Source: CAYGTK01 sp964352775 (GTDB taxonomy: Bacteria; Bacteroidota; Bacteroidia; Chitinophagales; CAIOSU01). From it: DNA of 27,607 nt. Position 1 is the first letter of the stretch. Every line of letters starts with the position of its first letter. Under the pieces are notes generated by a model. It was given only the letters and a program-made list of their open reading frames with translations, made no database searches and had not been told where the DNA came from. The translations under genes were made by a program, and so were the position numbers. Shown piece by piece: positions 1 to 8,239 of the stretch. The stretch covers positions 1 through 27,607 of the forward strand of contig CAYGTK010000027.1 in assembly GCA_964352775.1 (NCBI GenBank), read 5' to 3'.

Positions 1-1
1 T

Positions 2-342
2 ATTGATTGTGGTGGTGACGACTGTCCAGTATGCCCTACTTGTAATGATGGCATTTGGAATGGCCAAGAAACGAGCATTGACTGCGGTGGGCCTGATTGC
101 CAAGCTTGCCCTACTTGTAACGATGGCACACAGAATGGCAATGAAACTGGTATTGATTGTGGCGGAATTGATTGTGCTGCTTGTCCTGACTGCTATGATG
201 GCATACAGAACGGAAACGAAACAGGCGTTGATTGCGGTGGTGCAGACTGTAACCCATGTATCAGTTGCAATGATGGTGTACAAAATGGTACTGAAACCGC
301 AATTGACTGTGGTGGTAACGACTGTGCACCGTGTGCCTTTGC
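2..342 (+). repeat. Coding tandem repeat, 75-bp unit (25 residues), Cys-rich
   Basis: Cys codons that open successive units fall at 41, 116, 191 and 266, giving an exact 75-bp period. Four full units and a partial one at the window edge are present. Each unit carries four Cys and an Asp/Asn-rich loop, suggesting disulfide- or Ca-stabilised modules. The array probably continues upstream of the window. Confidence 0.9.
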
Positions 343-1567
343 AGTGCCTGGTAACTGTAACTATACTCTTATTCATAGCGAAAGCTTTGAGAATGGCTAT
401 GGTTCCATGTGGCGAGATGGAGGTGATGATTGCAATAGAAAAAGCTATCAAACATATGTTAATTCCGGGTCATACTGCGTGGAGTTAAGAAATGCTGTGA
501 ATCAGTCAGTAGTTACTACACGATCATTGAACTTGGTAGATTACGATAATGTAAAAATTGATTTCTCGTATATCTGCTCAAGTATGGATTCTGACGATGA
601 AGATTTTTGGCTTCAAATTTCAACTAATGGCGGTAGCCAATTCACTACAGTAGAAGAATGGAATCTGAACGATGAATTCGTGAATGAGCAACGCTATAGT
701 GAGTCAGTAGAATTGCGGGGTCCATTTACTAACAACACACAGTTCCGTTTCCGTTGCGATGCTTCGTACATATATGATTATGTTTACTTAGATGACATTA
801 GGATCTCTGCCTGTGAAGAGATGGGAATTGATACACCTAGCGTATGCCAAGGTAATATCGTTCCTTCTGGAGTTTCTGCCAACTTTACAGCAGACTTTGA
901 TGGTAACCCAGTTGACTTGAATACTACCGTAGATGGAATAGCCGACAACAATAGCCGCGTAGTACTGAGAGATGATGTAACCAACGCAGAACTAACTGTG
1001 GACTATGGTACTGGAGTATGGGTTAAAACGCTGAATTTACAAGAGGGTTACTGGAACGGAAGTGCTTGGCAAGGAGCTAGTGAACACCTACAAATACTTG
1101 TGGATGGACAGCTAGTTCATGACCAACTGAAGGACCACTATACTGCTTTCACCTCAATACCAGTAAATGCAGTAGTAAGCACTGTAACCTACCGTGTGGT
1201 AGAAGGTGGAGCAAATAAGCGACCTAAATTTGTAGAAGCTTGGGCAGAAGGTTGTGAGCTAACGGGAAGCTCAAGACTAGCAGGAACAGTTAACAATACT
1301 GCAACTTCTGAATTAACAGATCTTACTATCTATCCTAATCCTGCAAGTGATAAGGTGACACTCTCCTTCGCATCAACTACTAGCGAGGCAGTTGGCATAT
1401 ACCTTACTGACCTGAACGGGAAGGTATGGATGCAACAAGAAGCATTCAGTATGTTTGGTAAAGGTACAGCTACACTAAATGTAAGTGGACTGAAAGCAGG
1501 TGTATACATAGTACGTTTAGTTTCTGAAAACTCACAGTTAACCGATAAGGTTGTCGTTTTAAGATAA
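2..1567 (+). CDS. Secreted Cys-rich repeat protein with T9SS C-terminal sorting domain (5' partial)
   Basis: The frame is open from the window edge to a TAA at 1565-1567, so the N-terminus and signal peptide lie outside. Bases 2-342 encode tandem 25-residue repeats of the form C-N-D-G-x-x-N-G-x-E-T-x-I-D-C-G-G-x-D-C-x-x-C-P. Next, about 344-815 reads as a beta-rich jellyroll-like (MAM or concanavalin-like) domain ending in 'YVYLDDIRISACE'. About 830-1265 is a second beta-rich domain I cannot name. From about 1318 to the end the protein has the type A sorting domain: 'LTIYPNPASDKVTLSF', a central 'YLTDLNGKVW', then 'LKAGVYIVRLV' and a basic last residue. Proteins with this tail are exported across the outer membrane by the type IX secretion system and usually anchored at the cell surface. 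An adhesin or surface-layer role is inference. It ends in a strong terminator and has no co-directional neighbour in the window. Confidence 0.9.
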   Translation: MDCGGDDCPVCPTCNDGIWNGQETSIDCGGPDCQACPTCNDGTQNGNETGIDCGGIDCAACPDCYDGIQNGNETGVDCGGADCNPCISCNDGVQNGTETAIDCGGNDCAPCAFAVPGNCNYTLIHSESFENGYGSMWRDGGDDCNRKSYQTYVNSGSYCVELRNAVNQSVVTTRSLNLVDYDNVKIDFSYICSSMDSDDEDFWLQISTNGGSQFTTVEEWNLNDEFVNEQRYSESVELRGPFTNNTQFRFRCDASYIYDYVYLDDIRISACEEMGIDTPSVCQGNIVPSGVSANFTADFDGNPVDLNTTVDGIADNNSRVVLRDDVTNAELTVDYGTGVWVKTLNLQEGYWNGSAWQGASEHLQILVDGQLVHDQLKDHYTAFTSIPVNAVVSTVTYRVVEGGANKRPKFVEAWAEGCELTGSSRLAGTVNNTATSELTDLTIYPNPASDKVTLSFASTTSEAVGIYLTDLNGKVWMQQEAFSMFGKGTATLNVSGLKAGVYIVRLVSENSQLTDKVVVLR

Positions 1568-1589
1568 GTCCAACTACAGATAAGGACCA

Positions 1590-1624
1590 AAAAAGCCCAT
1601 TAGCTATTTGCTAATGGGCTTTTT
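1590..1624. terminator. Bidirectional intrinsic terminator
   Basis: A perfect 15-bp stem (1590-1604 with 1610-1624) has a 5-nt loop. The stem is flanked by A residues on one side and T residues on the other, so it can end both the plus-strand adhesin gene and the minus-strand gene that stops at 1653. The core AAGCCCATTA/TAATGGGCTT recurs in the terminator at 8159-8193. Confidence 0.9.
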
Positions 1625-1652
1625 ATTTATTGAATGGCTTGAGCATTACTAA

Positions 1653-2228
1653 CTAGCCAACCAATGCTTTAATTATCAAATTATCGACCACATGAAAAAG
1701 GTGAGCTGGCTTCAACTTACGCCATAACATGTCATTCAAATTCCCGCCCATGCTAATATAATGATGCAGGTTAGCCGCTTGCATATCTTCTACCACGTGC
1801 TCTCGAAAATTAAGGTAGGCTATCCAACCGCCTTCATCTTTAATATCATCAAACCATTCCTCATAATAGCTATCATCGCTAGCATGAAAATTCAGTACAT
1901 TCTCTCCTATTACAATAAAATGGTTGATTCCTGCAGCTGAAAACTCATCTACTATATCTCGTTTCAAGAACATCACATCATTGTGCAGGCAGTCGTTCCA
2001 CTCGCCTATAAATTCGATAACAACAAAACCTAGGCTGTAATCAGCGTATATCACTTTCATCATTAGCGTCTCTGGCCCAAAGCCATCCCACTGCGGATGT
2101 ACATAATAATTGTAGATCTTATTCTCGTATTGAAACTCACTGTGCTCCGCTCCATAAAATGGTGAAGCCTTATCGTTCTCTGTGCGATAGTATTCTCGCC
2201 AACCGTAAAATGGTTCTATATCATGCAT
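1653..2228 (-). CDS. Conserved hypothetical protein, 191 aa, coupled to murQ
   Basis: I do not recognise a named family. The protein is acidic and rich in aromatic residues (Trp, Tyr, Phe, His), lacks a signal peptide or membrane segment, and looks like a soluble alpha/beta protein. Its start overlaps the murQ stop by 8 nt (shared ATGCATGA at 2221-2228), which points to co-transcription and translational coupling. Its segments 'VVIEFIGEWNDCLHNDVMFL' and 'HFIVIGENVLNFHASDDSYY' read like alternating strands and acidic loops. A link to MurNAc-6-phosphate recycling is suggested only by position. It ends just before the terminator at 1590-1624. Confidence 0.75.
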   Translation of the reverse strand: MHDIEPFYGWREYYRTENDKASPFYGAEHSEFQYENKIYNYYVHPQWDGFGPETLMMKVIYADYSLGFVVIEFIGEWNDCLHNDVMFLKRDIVDEFSAAGINHFIVIGENVLNFHASDDSYYEEWFDDIKDEGGWIAYLNFREHVVEDMQAANLHHYISMGGNLNDMLWRKLKPAHLFHVVDNLIIKALVG

Positions 2229-3039
2229 GCGCCGCTACCGCTTTTCGTACACTTCCGTGTTTTAATAATAATTCCTGTGCTGCTTTATGATCTATTTGCA
2301 ATGCTTCTTGCACCATTTTTGTTCCCCGCTCTACCAATTTATCGTTACTCAATTGCATATCCACCATTCTGTTATCTTCTACCCTACCCAATTTTATCAT
2401 CACCGAAGTACTTATCATGTTCAGTATCAGTTTTTGAGCCGTACCTGCTTTCATTCGCGTACTTCCCGTCACAAATTCAGGCCCAACTACAGCAACTATG
2501 GGGTGCTTAGCAACTTCAGTTACAGGCGCACCAGCATTACAAGTAATACAAGCTGTGAGCACACCTTGTTCGTTACAAGCCTTAAGTGCTCCAATAACGT
2601 AGGGTGTAGTACCACTAGCCGCTATTCCGATAACTACATCGCTTGCCGAAATATTATGTTCTTGTAAGTCTTTCCAACCTTGATTGGTGCTGTCCTCCGC
2701 AAACTCTACTGCTTTCCGCATTGCACCATCACCACCAGCCATAAGCCCCACTACCAATTCGTGGGGTACCCCAAAAGTGGGTGGGCATTCACTAGCATCT
2801 ACTACACCCAGCCTACCACTAGTGCCTGCACCAATGTAGAACAAACGGCCACCACCTAGCAGTTTATCGCTAATAGCGTCAACCAAAGCTTCAATAGCTG
2901 GAATGATTTCGCGAATCACCTGCGATACCTTGTGATCTTCTGCATTAATATTTTCCAACAACTCTTTAGTACTCATTTTTTCTAAATGACGATGAAGAGA
3001 GGGCTGTTCGGTTGTTCGAATAAATGGTTTTTCACTCAT
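2221..3039 (-). CDS. murQ: N-acetylmuramic acid 6-phosphate etherase
   Basis: MurQ cleaves the lactyl ether of MurNAc-6-phosphate, giving GlcNAc-6-phosphate and D-lactate, in cytoplasmic recycling of peptidoglycan. The 272-aa protein has the SIS-domain sugar-phosphate loop 'GAGTSGRLG' (about residues 70-78), followed by 'DASECPPTFG' with Glu84, then 'AEDS' with Glu115. These match the two catalytic Glu of E. coli MurQ (83 and 114) with a one-residue offset. The family signature 'TRMKAGTAQKLILNMIST' is also intact. The longest reading begins with TTG at 3054. I prefer the ATG at 3037-3039, because that TTG lies in a GAAATTTG sequence (3052-3059) close to the TAnnTTTG -7 element, and N-termini in this family begin just before 'TTEQPS'. 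The next gene overlaps its stop by 8 nt. Confidence 0.95.
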   Translation of the reverse strand: MSEKPFIRTTEQPSLHRHLEKMSTKELLENINAEDHKVSQVIREIIPAIEALVDAISDKLLGGGRLFYIGAGTSGRLGVVDASECPPTFGVPHELVVGLMAGGDGAMRKAVEFAEDSTNQGWKDLQEHNISASDVVIGIAASGTTPYVIGALKACNEQGVLTACITCNAGAPVTEVAKHPIVAVVGPEFVTGSTRMKAGTAQKLILNMISTSVMIKLGRVEDNRMVDMQLSNDKLVERGTKMVQEALQIDHKAAQELLLKHGSVRKAVAAHA

Positions 3040-3098
3040 TTTACTAAAGTGCAAATTTCATGTTACATGCCATGTTGTGGCTATTAACATTCATCATG

Positions 3099-3128
3099 TT
3101 GTCGCCTCCGAAAAAATAGATATATTGG
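3099..3128 (+). promoter_or_regulatory. Predicted promoter of recQ
   Basis: TTG at 3099-3101, a 19-bp spacer and TATATTGG at 3121-3128 fit the Bacteroidota -33 TTG / -7 TAnnTTTG pattern with one mismatch in the -7 box. The recQ ATG follows 16 nt after the box. Confidence 0.5.
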
Positions 3129-3144
3129 CAGCCAAGCAATAGCT

Positions 3145-5307
3145 ATGCCGCAAATAATTTCCACCTATAGACTAACTGACGCATTACAAAAGCACTTTGG
3201 CTACGATAGCTTTCGTGGTGAACAAGAGGACATTATACAAAGTGTGTTAAGCGGGCAAGACACTATGGTGCTTATGCCTACTGGTGGTGGTAAATCGATG
3301 TGTTATCAGCTACCCTCGTTAATTTTAGATGGCGTTACGCTAGTGGTTTCTCCGCTAATAGCCTTAATGAAAGACCAAGTGGATGCCCTGCGATTAAATG
3401 GCATTGCTGCAGATTACCTAAATAGCACACTTAGCACAGCAGAGTATCACACGGTAGTTCAGCGATTAAGAAGTGGAGAAACTCAGCTTCTATATATAGC
3501 TCCAGAGCGATTGATGAGCGAAGATGGCAGTTTGAACTTGCCCATTCCTGCAAATCAAATTTCACTGATTGCCATTGATGAGGCACATTGTATATCAGCA
3601 TGGGGACACGATTTCAGGCCCGATTATTTAAAACTTGGCAGTTTAAAAAGCAGCTTCCCCAACACCCCCATCATAGCCCTAACAGCTACCGCTGACCCAA
3701 CTACACAAAAAGACATACTTGCCCGACTAAAGCTTGCCTCACCAAAAATATTTGTCTCCAGCTTTAATCGGTTCAACATCAGCTACACTATCCTTCCTAA
3801 GCAGAAGGCATTTGACAAATTGCTCGACTTTTTAGCGGATAAAAAAGAGGAAAGTGGCATAATCTATTGCCTCTCCAGAAAGAAAACTGAAGACCTTGCA
3901 GAAAAATTAAAGAGTTACGGCTTCAGCGCAACAGCCTATCATGCAGGCTTAGAAAAAGAAACCCGGCAAAAACGCCAAGAGAAATTTAAGCGCGATGAGA
4001 TTAAGATAGTAGCCGCTACCATTGCCTTTGGTATGGGTATTGATAAATCTAACGTGCGCTATGTAGTGCATATGGATATGCCAAAGAACATTGAAGGCTA
4101 CTACCAAGAAACTGGTCGTGCTGGGCGCGATGGTTTAGATAGTGAAGCACTGTTGTTCCATTCTACAGGAGATGTGATGACCTTAAGATCATTTGCCATG
4201 GTAGAAGGTAATAAGCAACAAAGTGAGGTGATGCTGAAAAAGCTAGACCAGATGGATGCTTATTGCCAAACCGAAGACTGCCGCCGCCAATATTTATTGG
4301 AATATTTTGGCGAAGAGCATCCCGGTAGCTGTGGCAATTGCGATAACTGTTTAACCGAATTTGAGGAAGTAGAAGGAACTGTTATTGCTCAAAAGGCTCT
4401 TTCAGCAGTTGTGCGAACAGGAGAACGTATGGGTCGGTCGTACTTAGTAGCTTTCCTGAGAGGATCGAAGTCGGCTAAAATTTGGGATAGCCATAAAACG
4501 CTACCCACCTATGGCGTAGGTAGTGATGTTAGCACCCGCGACTGGCGGGTCTATTTCGATCAATTATTAAAGCAAAATTTCCTACAAGAAAGTCAGGGCC
4601 AGTTCCCCACACTTGGTCTTACTGCAAATAGCAAGGCCGTGTTAACAGGTAAAGCCAAAGTAGTTTTCAAACTGCGTAAGAACAGATTGGAACGGGCTGG
4701 CGATACCGACTTTGCCTTGCCATATGAAGCAGAATTACTTCGCCAACTGAAACAGCTACGGACAACCATTGCTGATAGTGCCGCTGTGGCGGCATATATG
4801 GTATTATCCGATGCTAGTTTGCAAGAATTGGCTACCTACCTGCCACAGACTACAGAGGAGCTTCATAATATCAGCGGTTTCGGAGAACTGAAAATGCAGC
4901 GTTACGGCGATGATTTCTTGAAAATTATACAAGCTTACTGCAAAGATTTTGGGATAGAAAGCAAAATGAACCTAAAGCCCCAAAAACGAAAGCGGAAAAA
5001 AACCACTTCTTCATCAGCTGGTGCTAGTCAAAAAGAATCGCTAGCACTTTTTAAAGACGGCAACTCCATTACCCAAATAGCGGAACTTAGGGGGCTGAAC
5101 CCAACTACCATAGAAAGTCACCTGGCCCAATTTGTAGGCTCTGGAGAATTGGCCTTAAACGACATGGTAAGCGAAGACAAACACCTGGTGATAAACAAAG
5201 CCATTGCCGAAGTAGGCATGGAACGCTTAAAGCCCATTAAAGAACTAGTAGGCAATCACATTAGCTATGCGGAGATAAAAGCAGTGGTTGAAGCCAATAG
5301 AAAATAA
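3145..5307 (+). CDS. recQ: ATP-dependent DNA helicase RecQ
   Basis: RecQ is a 3'-5' DNA helicase of superfamily 2 that acts in recombination and replication-fork repair. The 720-aa protein starts with ATG. It shows Walker A 'MPTGGGKS' (about 44-51), the DEAH box at 145-148 followed by 'CISAWGHDFRP', the motif VI 'QETGRAGRDG', the RecQ-Ct zinc site (Cys379, Cys396, Cys399, Cys402), a winged-helix region, and an HRDC domain at about 525-605. After a basic linker ('PQKRKRKKT') there is a further C-terminal helical/HTH-like domain of about 90 residues (630-720), so it is longer than the roughly 610-residue E. coli enzyme. That extension is common in RecQ of this phylum. It is flanked by a promoter and a terminator and looks monocistronic. 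Confidence 0.97.
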   Translation: MPQIISTYRLTDALQKHFGYDSFRGEQEDIIQSVLSGQDTMVLMPTGGGKSMCYQLPSLILDGVTLVVSPLIALMKDQVDALRLNGIAADYLNSTLSTAEYHTVVQRLRSGETQLLYIAPERLMSEDGSLNLPIPANQISLIAIDEAHCISAWGHDFRPDYLKLGSLKSSFPNTPIIALTATADPTTQKDILARLKLASPKIFVSSFNRFNISYTILPKQKAFDKLLDFLADKKEESGIIYCLSRKKTEDLAEKLKSYGFSATAYHAGLEKETRQKRQEKFKRDEIKIVAATIAFGMGIDKSNVRYVVHMDMPKNIEGYYQETGRAGRDGLDSEALLFHSTGDVMTLRSFAMVEGNKQQSEVMLKKLDQMDAYCQTEDCRRQYLLEYFGEEHPGSCGNCDNCLTEFEEVEGTVIAQKALSAVVRTGERMGRSYLVAFLRGSKSAKIWDSHKTLPTYGVGSDVSTRDWRVYFDQLLKQNFLQESQGQFPTLGLTANSKAVLTGKAKVVFKLRKNRLERAGDTDFALPYEAELLRQLKQLRTTIADSAAVAAYMVLSDASLQELATYLPQTTEELHNISGFGELKMQRYGDDFLKIIQAYCKDFGIESKMNLKPQKRKRKKTTSSSAGASQKESLALFKDGNSITQIAELRGLNPTTIESHLAQFVGSGELALNDMVSEDKHLVINKAIAEVGMERLKPIKELVGNHISYAEIKAVVEANRK

Positions 5308-5335
5308 AAGCGCAGACCACTAGTAGCCTGCGCTT
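5308..5335. terminator. Intrinsic terminator between convergent recQ and DUF2330 genes
   Basis: AAGCGCAG (5308-5315) pairs perfectly with CTGCGCTT (5328-5335) around a 12-nt loop. Reading the minus strand, the stem is followed by a T-rich run (TTATTTT), so it best serves the minus-strand gene. It sits directly after the recQ stop and may serve both. Confidence 0.7.
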
Positions 5336-5355
5336 CCTGTTAAAAAGGTTATGTA

Positions 5356-6828
5356 TTAGGATATGGGTAGTGGTGATCTTTTGCTTTTTAGCCTGATAAT
5401 GATCATCGTCACTAAGCTCAATATTAATACCGCACCTATTGGTCCCATTTTATCAAAAGAAGTTAAAAATAGGAACACAGAACCTCTGTTCAATTTATTC
5501 TGATTTTGGGCTTTATCCAGCTTTCGTAAATACTCTGAAGTGTAATGGCTGTATCTATCCGTACTCCAACCAGTAAGTGCTGCTAGATTTTGTAATTCTT
5601 TCTCGCGACGGTGAAGTACAGTAGTATAATAATCCTCAGCCCCTTCACACGATAAATCCCCCGTTGCTGGGTGATGTATTACATATCTACCTTGAAAGCG
5701 TTCTCTATTAGGTGTCTCCATAAACACAAGATCTTGCGGAAAGGTCGACCTACTATAGCGTACGTGTAATCGGGTAAAGAATGCATTACCTGAGTAGCCT
5801 GAACCACCCCAACCATTATTTGCAACGGTTAACCAATCGGCTCCTGCCTCTCGCATATCGCTAAATATTGGTGGTGGACTAACACAGGGGTCGCACTTTA
5901 CATTGTTGGTAGAGCTTAGGTCCCAAGCATATTCTAGAAATACGGTTTTTCCATTTTCTCTATTGTAAGCTCTATCAAAAACAGCTTTATAGAATTCACC
6001 AAACCTATCTTCCACAAACAAAGGCACATCATCGTTGGTAGGAATCTTTACGGTTCTATAATTTGCTGCTTCTACCCTACCTTTTTGACTCAATATGTAC
6101 ACTATCATATCCTGCGGACCATTGGCGTTAGCCATTCCCAAACGGATAGGCAACATAAATTTTGGCGACTCAAAAGTGACCTGCAAAGGGCGAAGTGTTT
6201 GATAACCCAAGGCTTTCTGCTTCTCCATATTTACCTTTACTACAAAGAATTTCATGTCGTTCTTTATATAAGGTTCTAATACCTCTTGTGCTCCGTCTGG
6301 CACTTTATAATCGTTATCGGTCAACCATCTATTCAGTCCATCCGATTCCTCAGCTGAAAGTATAAGTATATCATATTCGCCCACGGTGTATTCGGCCTCA
6401 ATGGTTACTTTGTATTCATCCTCGGCCATTTCCTCCGTTATTGCCCTTTTGCTCATAGGTGCACTTGAGGTAGTTATCACAGCATCAAGATCGTAGCGTT
6501 CTTGGTAACAAGGGTTAGGGTCATAATACTCTGCCATCCTAGGTGCGGAGTAGGCATCCAGTTTATCAAAGAGGAGTCGGTCCGCCACCCGAATATCGCG
6601 TTCACCTAATACAACGGGTACAGGCACTACCATAGCAAACTCCTTTAAGTCGCCTTGAAAATCGCTACTCATAGTTATGGTACTGCGTTGCCCATTTCGA
6701 GCGATTATCACCTGCGATGATTCGTTAAATACTTTGGCATCGGCCTTGGCTACATAAAAGCCACAAAAAGCCATGCCTGCTTGCCCCATACTTAATAGGG
6801 CAAGTAGCGTTAGTGTAATTGTTTTCAT
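5356..6828 (-). CDS. DUF2330 domain protein, secreted and membrane-anchored
   Basis: The protein begins with a signal peptide ('MKTITLTLLALLSMGQAGMA') followed by the start typical of DUF2330, 'FCGFYVAKADAKVFNESSQ', and by 'DFQGDLKEFAMVVPVPV'. A single hydrophobic segment near the C-terminus ('IGAVLILSLVTMIII', about residues 463-480) with a basic tail predicts a large periplasmic domain anchored in the inner membrane. Cys residues are present at 'NPCYQE', 'KCDPCV' and 'LSCEG'. The function of DUF2330 is unknown. The longest reading starts with TTG at 6843. The ATG at 6826-6828 overlaps the upstream stop as ATGA and begins a proper signal peptide, so I use it (490 aa). It is translationally coupled to the RnfD/NqrB-like gene upstream. 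Confidence 0.88.
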   Translation of the reverse strand: MKTITLTLLALLSMGQAGMAFCGFYVAKADAKVFNESSQVIIARNGQRSTITMSSDFQGDLKEFAMVVPVPVVLGERDIRVADRLLFDKLDAYSAPRMAEYYDPNPCYQERYDLDAVITTSSAPMSKRAITEEMAEDEYKVTIEAEYTVGEYDILILSAEESDGLNRWLTDNDYKVPDGAQEVLEPYIKNDMKFFVVKVNMEKQKALGYQTLRPLQVTFESPKFMLPIRLGMANANGPQDMIVYILSQKGRVEAANYRTVKIPTNDDVPLFVEDRFGEFYKAVFDRAYNRENGKTVFLEYAWDLSSTNNVKCDPCVSPPPIFSDMREAGADWLTVANNGWGGSGYSGNAFFTRLHVRYSRSTFPQDLVFMETPNRERFQGRYVIHHPATGDLSCEGAEDYYTTVLHRREKELQNLAALTGWSTDRYSHYTSEYLRKLDKAQNQNKLNRGSVFLFLTSFDKMGPIGAVLILSLVTMIIIRLKSKRSPLPIS

Positions 6829-7652
6829 GATATTGTTCTCCAATTGAATTTTGAGTGAATGAATGTTCTATCTAATAAAGCCGTGAATGGGGATAGGAAA
6901 AAAAGAGCCCACAAGGGGGCACTGTACAAGTAAAACTTGCTGACAAACACAAACGAAAGTGCACCAATAGCAATAGCCCAGAAAATGCGAGGCCCTCTCG
7001 CCCCTGGTGTGCTAATGGGATCGGTTATCATAAAAAAGGCGAATAGCAATAGTGTACCACTGGTAAATTGATGTAAAAAAACATCCATTCCCCAACCTTG
7101 GTACACTACCACTCGGATAAATTGTAAGCCCAAATAGGTGGTTATGAAGGCTAAGCCTACATCTAATCGGCCAACTTTTAGTAAAACCATTAAGCTAGCT
7201 ACGCCCACCAAGATCAATAATATAGCATCGCTACCCCATTGCCCAGGCGATACCCATGCCTGCCCTGTGAGCAATATGGTCATCATAATACCGAAGTTGG
7301 CAGGGTTAAATACGTGCTTACCATTAAACCGTATCAAAAACTTACTTGCTATAGATAAAACTGCTGCCAGAATAATAACTGGTATGGCCACCGCTTTAAA
7401 TAGTAAGCTTAAGCTCAATGAAGTAATTAAAGCACTCTTTAAGCTAGTATGATCTTTGGTTATTAATAAGATGGCCGCCAACTGCGCTACTAAACAGGCA
7501 ACTACAGTAATAGCATAGCGATACCACTCTACATCCCAGCCTAAAGCGATTAGTCCGTAGCTTAAAAAGAAGCCCAAATAGGCTATCTGAAAATGCCTAG
7601 CATCACTTTTAAAGTAATGCCAAGCATGGTTTACTGTTGCTAGTAAGTTCAT
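6825..7652 (-). CDS. RnfD/NqrB-like integral membrane protein
   Basis: The 275-aa polytopic protein (about 8-10 membrane segments) resembles the NqrB/RnfD family of membrane subunits from Na+-pumping or ferredoxin:NAD oxidoreductases. Visible family features are 'KHVFNPANFGIM', 'GRLDVGLAF' and 'FFMITDPISTPG'. I do not see the canonical S-G-A-T flavin-attachment motif. The nearest sequence is 'FTSGTLL', so covalent FMN is uncertain. No other rnf or nqr genes are nearby, so it is a stand-alone homologue. The longest reading begins with TTG at 7661. The ATG at 7650-7652 is preferred. Its stop overlaps the DUF2330 start by 4 nt (ATGA), implying that the two act together. Confidence 0.8.
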   Translation of the reverse strand: MNLLATVNHAWHYFKSDARHFQIAYLGFFLSYGLIALGWDVEWYRYAITVVACLVAQLAAILLITKDHTSLKSALITSLSLSLLFKAVAIPVIILAAVLSIASKFLIRFNGKHVFNPANFGIMMTILLTGQAWVSPGQWGSDAILLILVGVASLMVLLKVGRLDVGLAFITTYLGLQFIRVVVYQGWGMDVFLHQFTSGTLLLFAFFMITDPISTPGARGPRIFWAIAIGALSFVFVSKFYLYSAPLWALFFLSPFTALLDRTFIHSKFNWRTIS

Positions 7653-7789
7653 TTTGGTCAAGTTTTATCATGCGGTAGCTACACCGTTCACTTGCCAAGG
7701 TTTGGTTAGGTAATAGACTAAACACTAAGAGGTAACACACACATAACATATTTTTTGATAAAAAGACTGGCGCGCTAATGATATTGTCT

Positions 7790-7797
7790 TATCTTTG
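7790..7797 (+). promoter_or_regulatory. -7 promoter element (TATCTTTG) of the RRM gene
   Basis: This is an exact match to TAnnTTTG. No clear -33 TTG lies at the usual distance (the sequence there is CTGG). It implies a 5' leader of about 85-90 nt before the ATG at 7890, which contains a GTTCT-ttag-AGAAC hairpin at 7827-7840 and an A/T-rich tract before the start. Confidence 0.5.
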
Positions 7798-7889
7798 CTG
7801 GCAATTGGCGGACGGTAGTTTGGTCGGTTCTTTAGAGAACATCATGCTACTGTGGCGTCAAGAAATTTTTTTATTATCAATTTTTTTTT

Positions 7890-8138
7890 ATGAACATTTT
7901 CGTTTCCAACATTAACTACCGTTTAGAAGAACAAGGTCTAAGAGAGCTTTTCGAACAATACGGTGAAGTAAGCTCAGCAAAGATCATTCGCGACCGCGAC
8001 ACCAACCGCTCAAAAGGCTTTGGTTTCGTAGAAATGCCAGATGACGGTCATGGCCGTGTGGCAATTGGCTATCTTAATCAACGTGATATCGAAGGCCGTG
8101 CTTTAGTAGTAAAAGAAGCTTTCGACAAGCAGCGCTAA
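7890..8138 (+). CDS. RRM-only RNA-binding protein
   Basis: The 82-aa protein is a single RNA recognition motif. RNP2 is 'NIFVSNI' at residues 2-8 and RNP1 is 'KGFGFVEM' at 42-49, with aromatic Phe44 and Phe46 placed to stack on RNA bases. Small RRM proteins of this kind are abundant in Bacteroidota and Cyanobacteria and are thought to bind mRNA post-transcriptionally, in some cases under cold stress. The gene is monocistronic, with its own -7 element, a long leader and a strong terminator. The C-terminus 'KEAFDKQR' is short and lacks the Gly- or Arg-rich tail seen in some relatives. Confidence 0.95.
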   Translation: MNIFVSNINYRLEEQGLRELFEQYGEVSSAKIIRDRDTNRSKGFGFVEMPDDGHGRVAIGYLNQRDIEGRALVVKEAFDKQR

Positions 8139-8158
8139 GCACTTTCTTACTATACAAT

Positions 8159-8193
8159 ACAAGCCCATTATTGCCTAGCAGTAATGGGCTTGT
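8159..8193 (+). terminator. Intrinsic terminator after the RRM gene
   Basis: ACAAGCCCATTA (8159-8170) pairs perfectly with TAATGGGCTTGT (8182-8193) around an 11-nt loop, followed by TTCGTTT. The stem core matches the terminator at 1590-1624. Confidence 0.85.
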
Positions 8194-8239
8194 TTCGTTT
8201 AAGGCACTATATTTATAGTCTTAACTGATAAATACCATC

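Noticed and set aside
2..342. CRISPR-like direct repeats
   Set aside because: The 75-bp units have no separate repeat and spacer parts and encode a conserved protein repeat.
3..488. Long open frame on the plus strand over the repeat array
   Set aside because: It overlaps the real frame, which has regular Cys-rich repeats and runs into the sorting domain. The alternative reading is low-complexity and explained by the 75-bp period keeping all frames open.
2223..2667. Plus-strand open frames antisense to murQ
   Set aside because: They show no family features, and murQ on the other strand accounts for the coding signal.
3040..3054. TTG start for murQ
   Set aside because: It overlaps a probable -7 element, and the ATG at 3037-3039 fits the family N-terminus.
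6829..6843. TTG start for the DUF2330 gene
   Set aside because: The ATG at 6828 gives an ATGA overlap and a better signal peptide.
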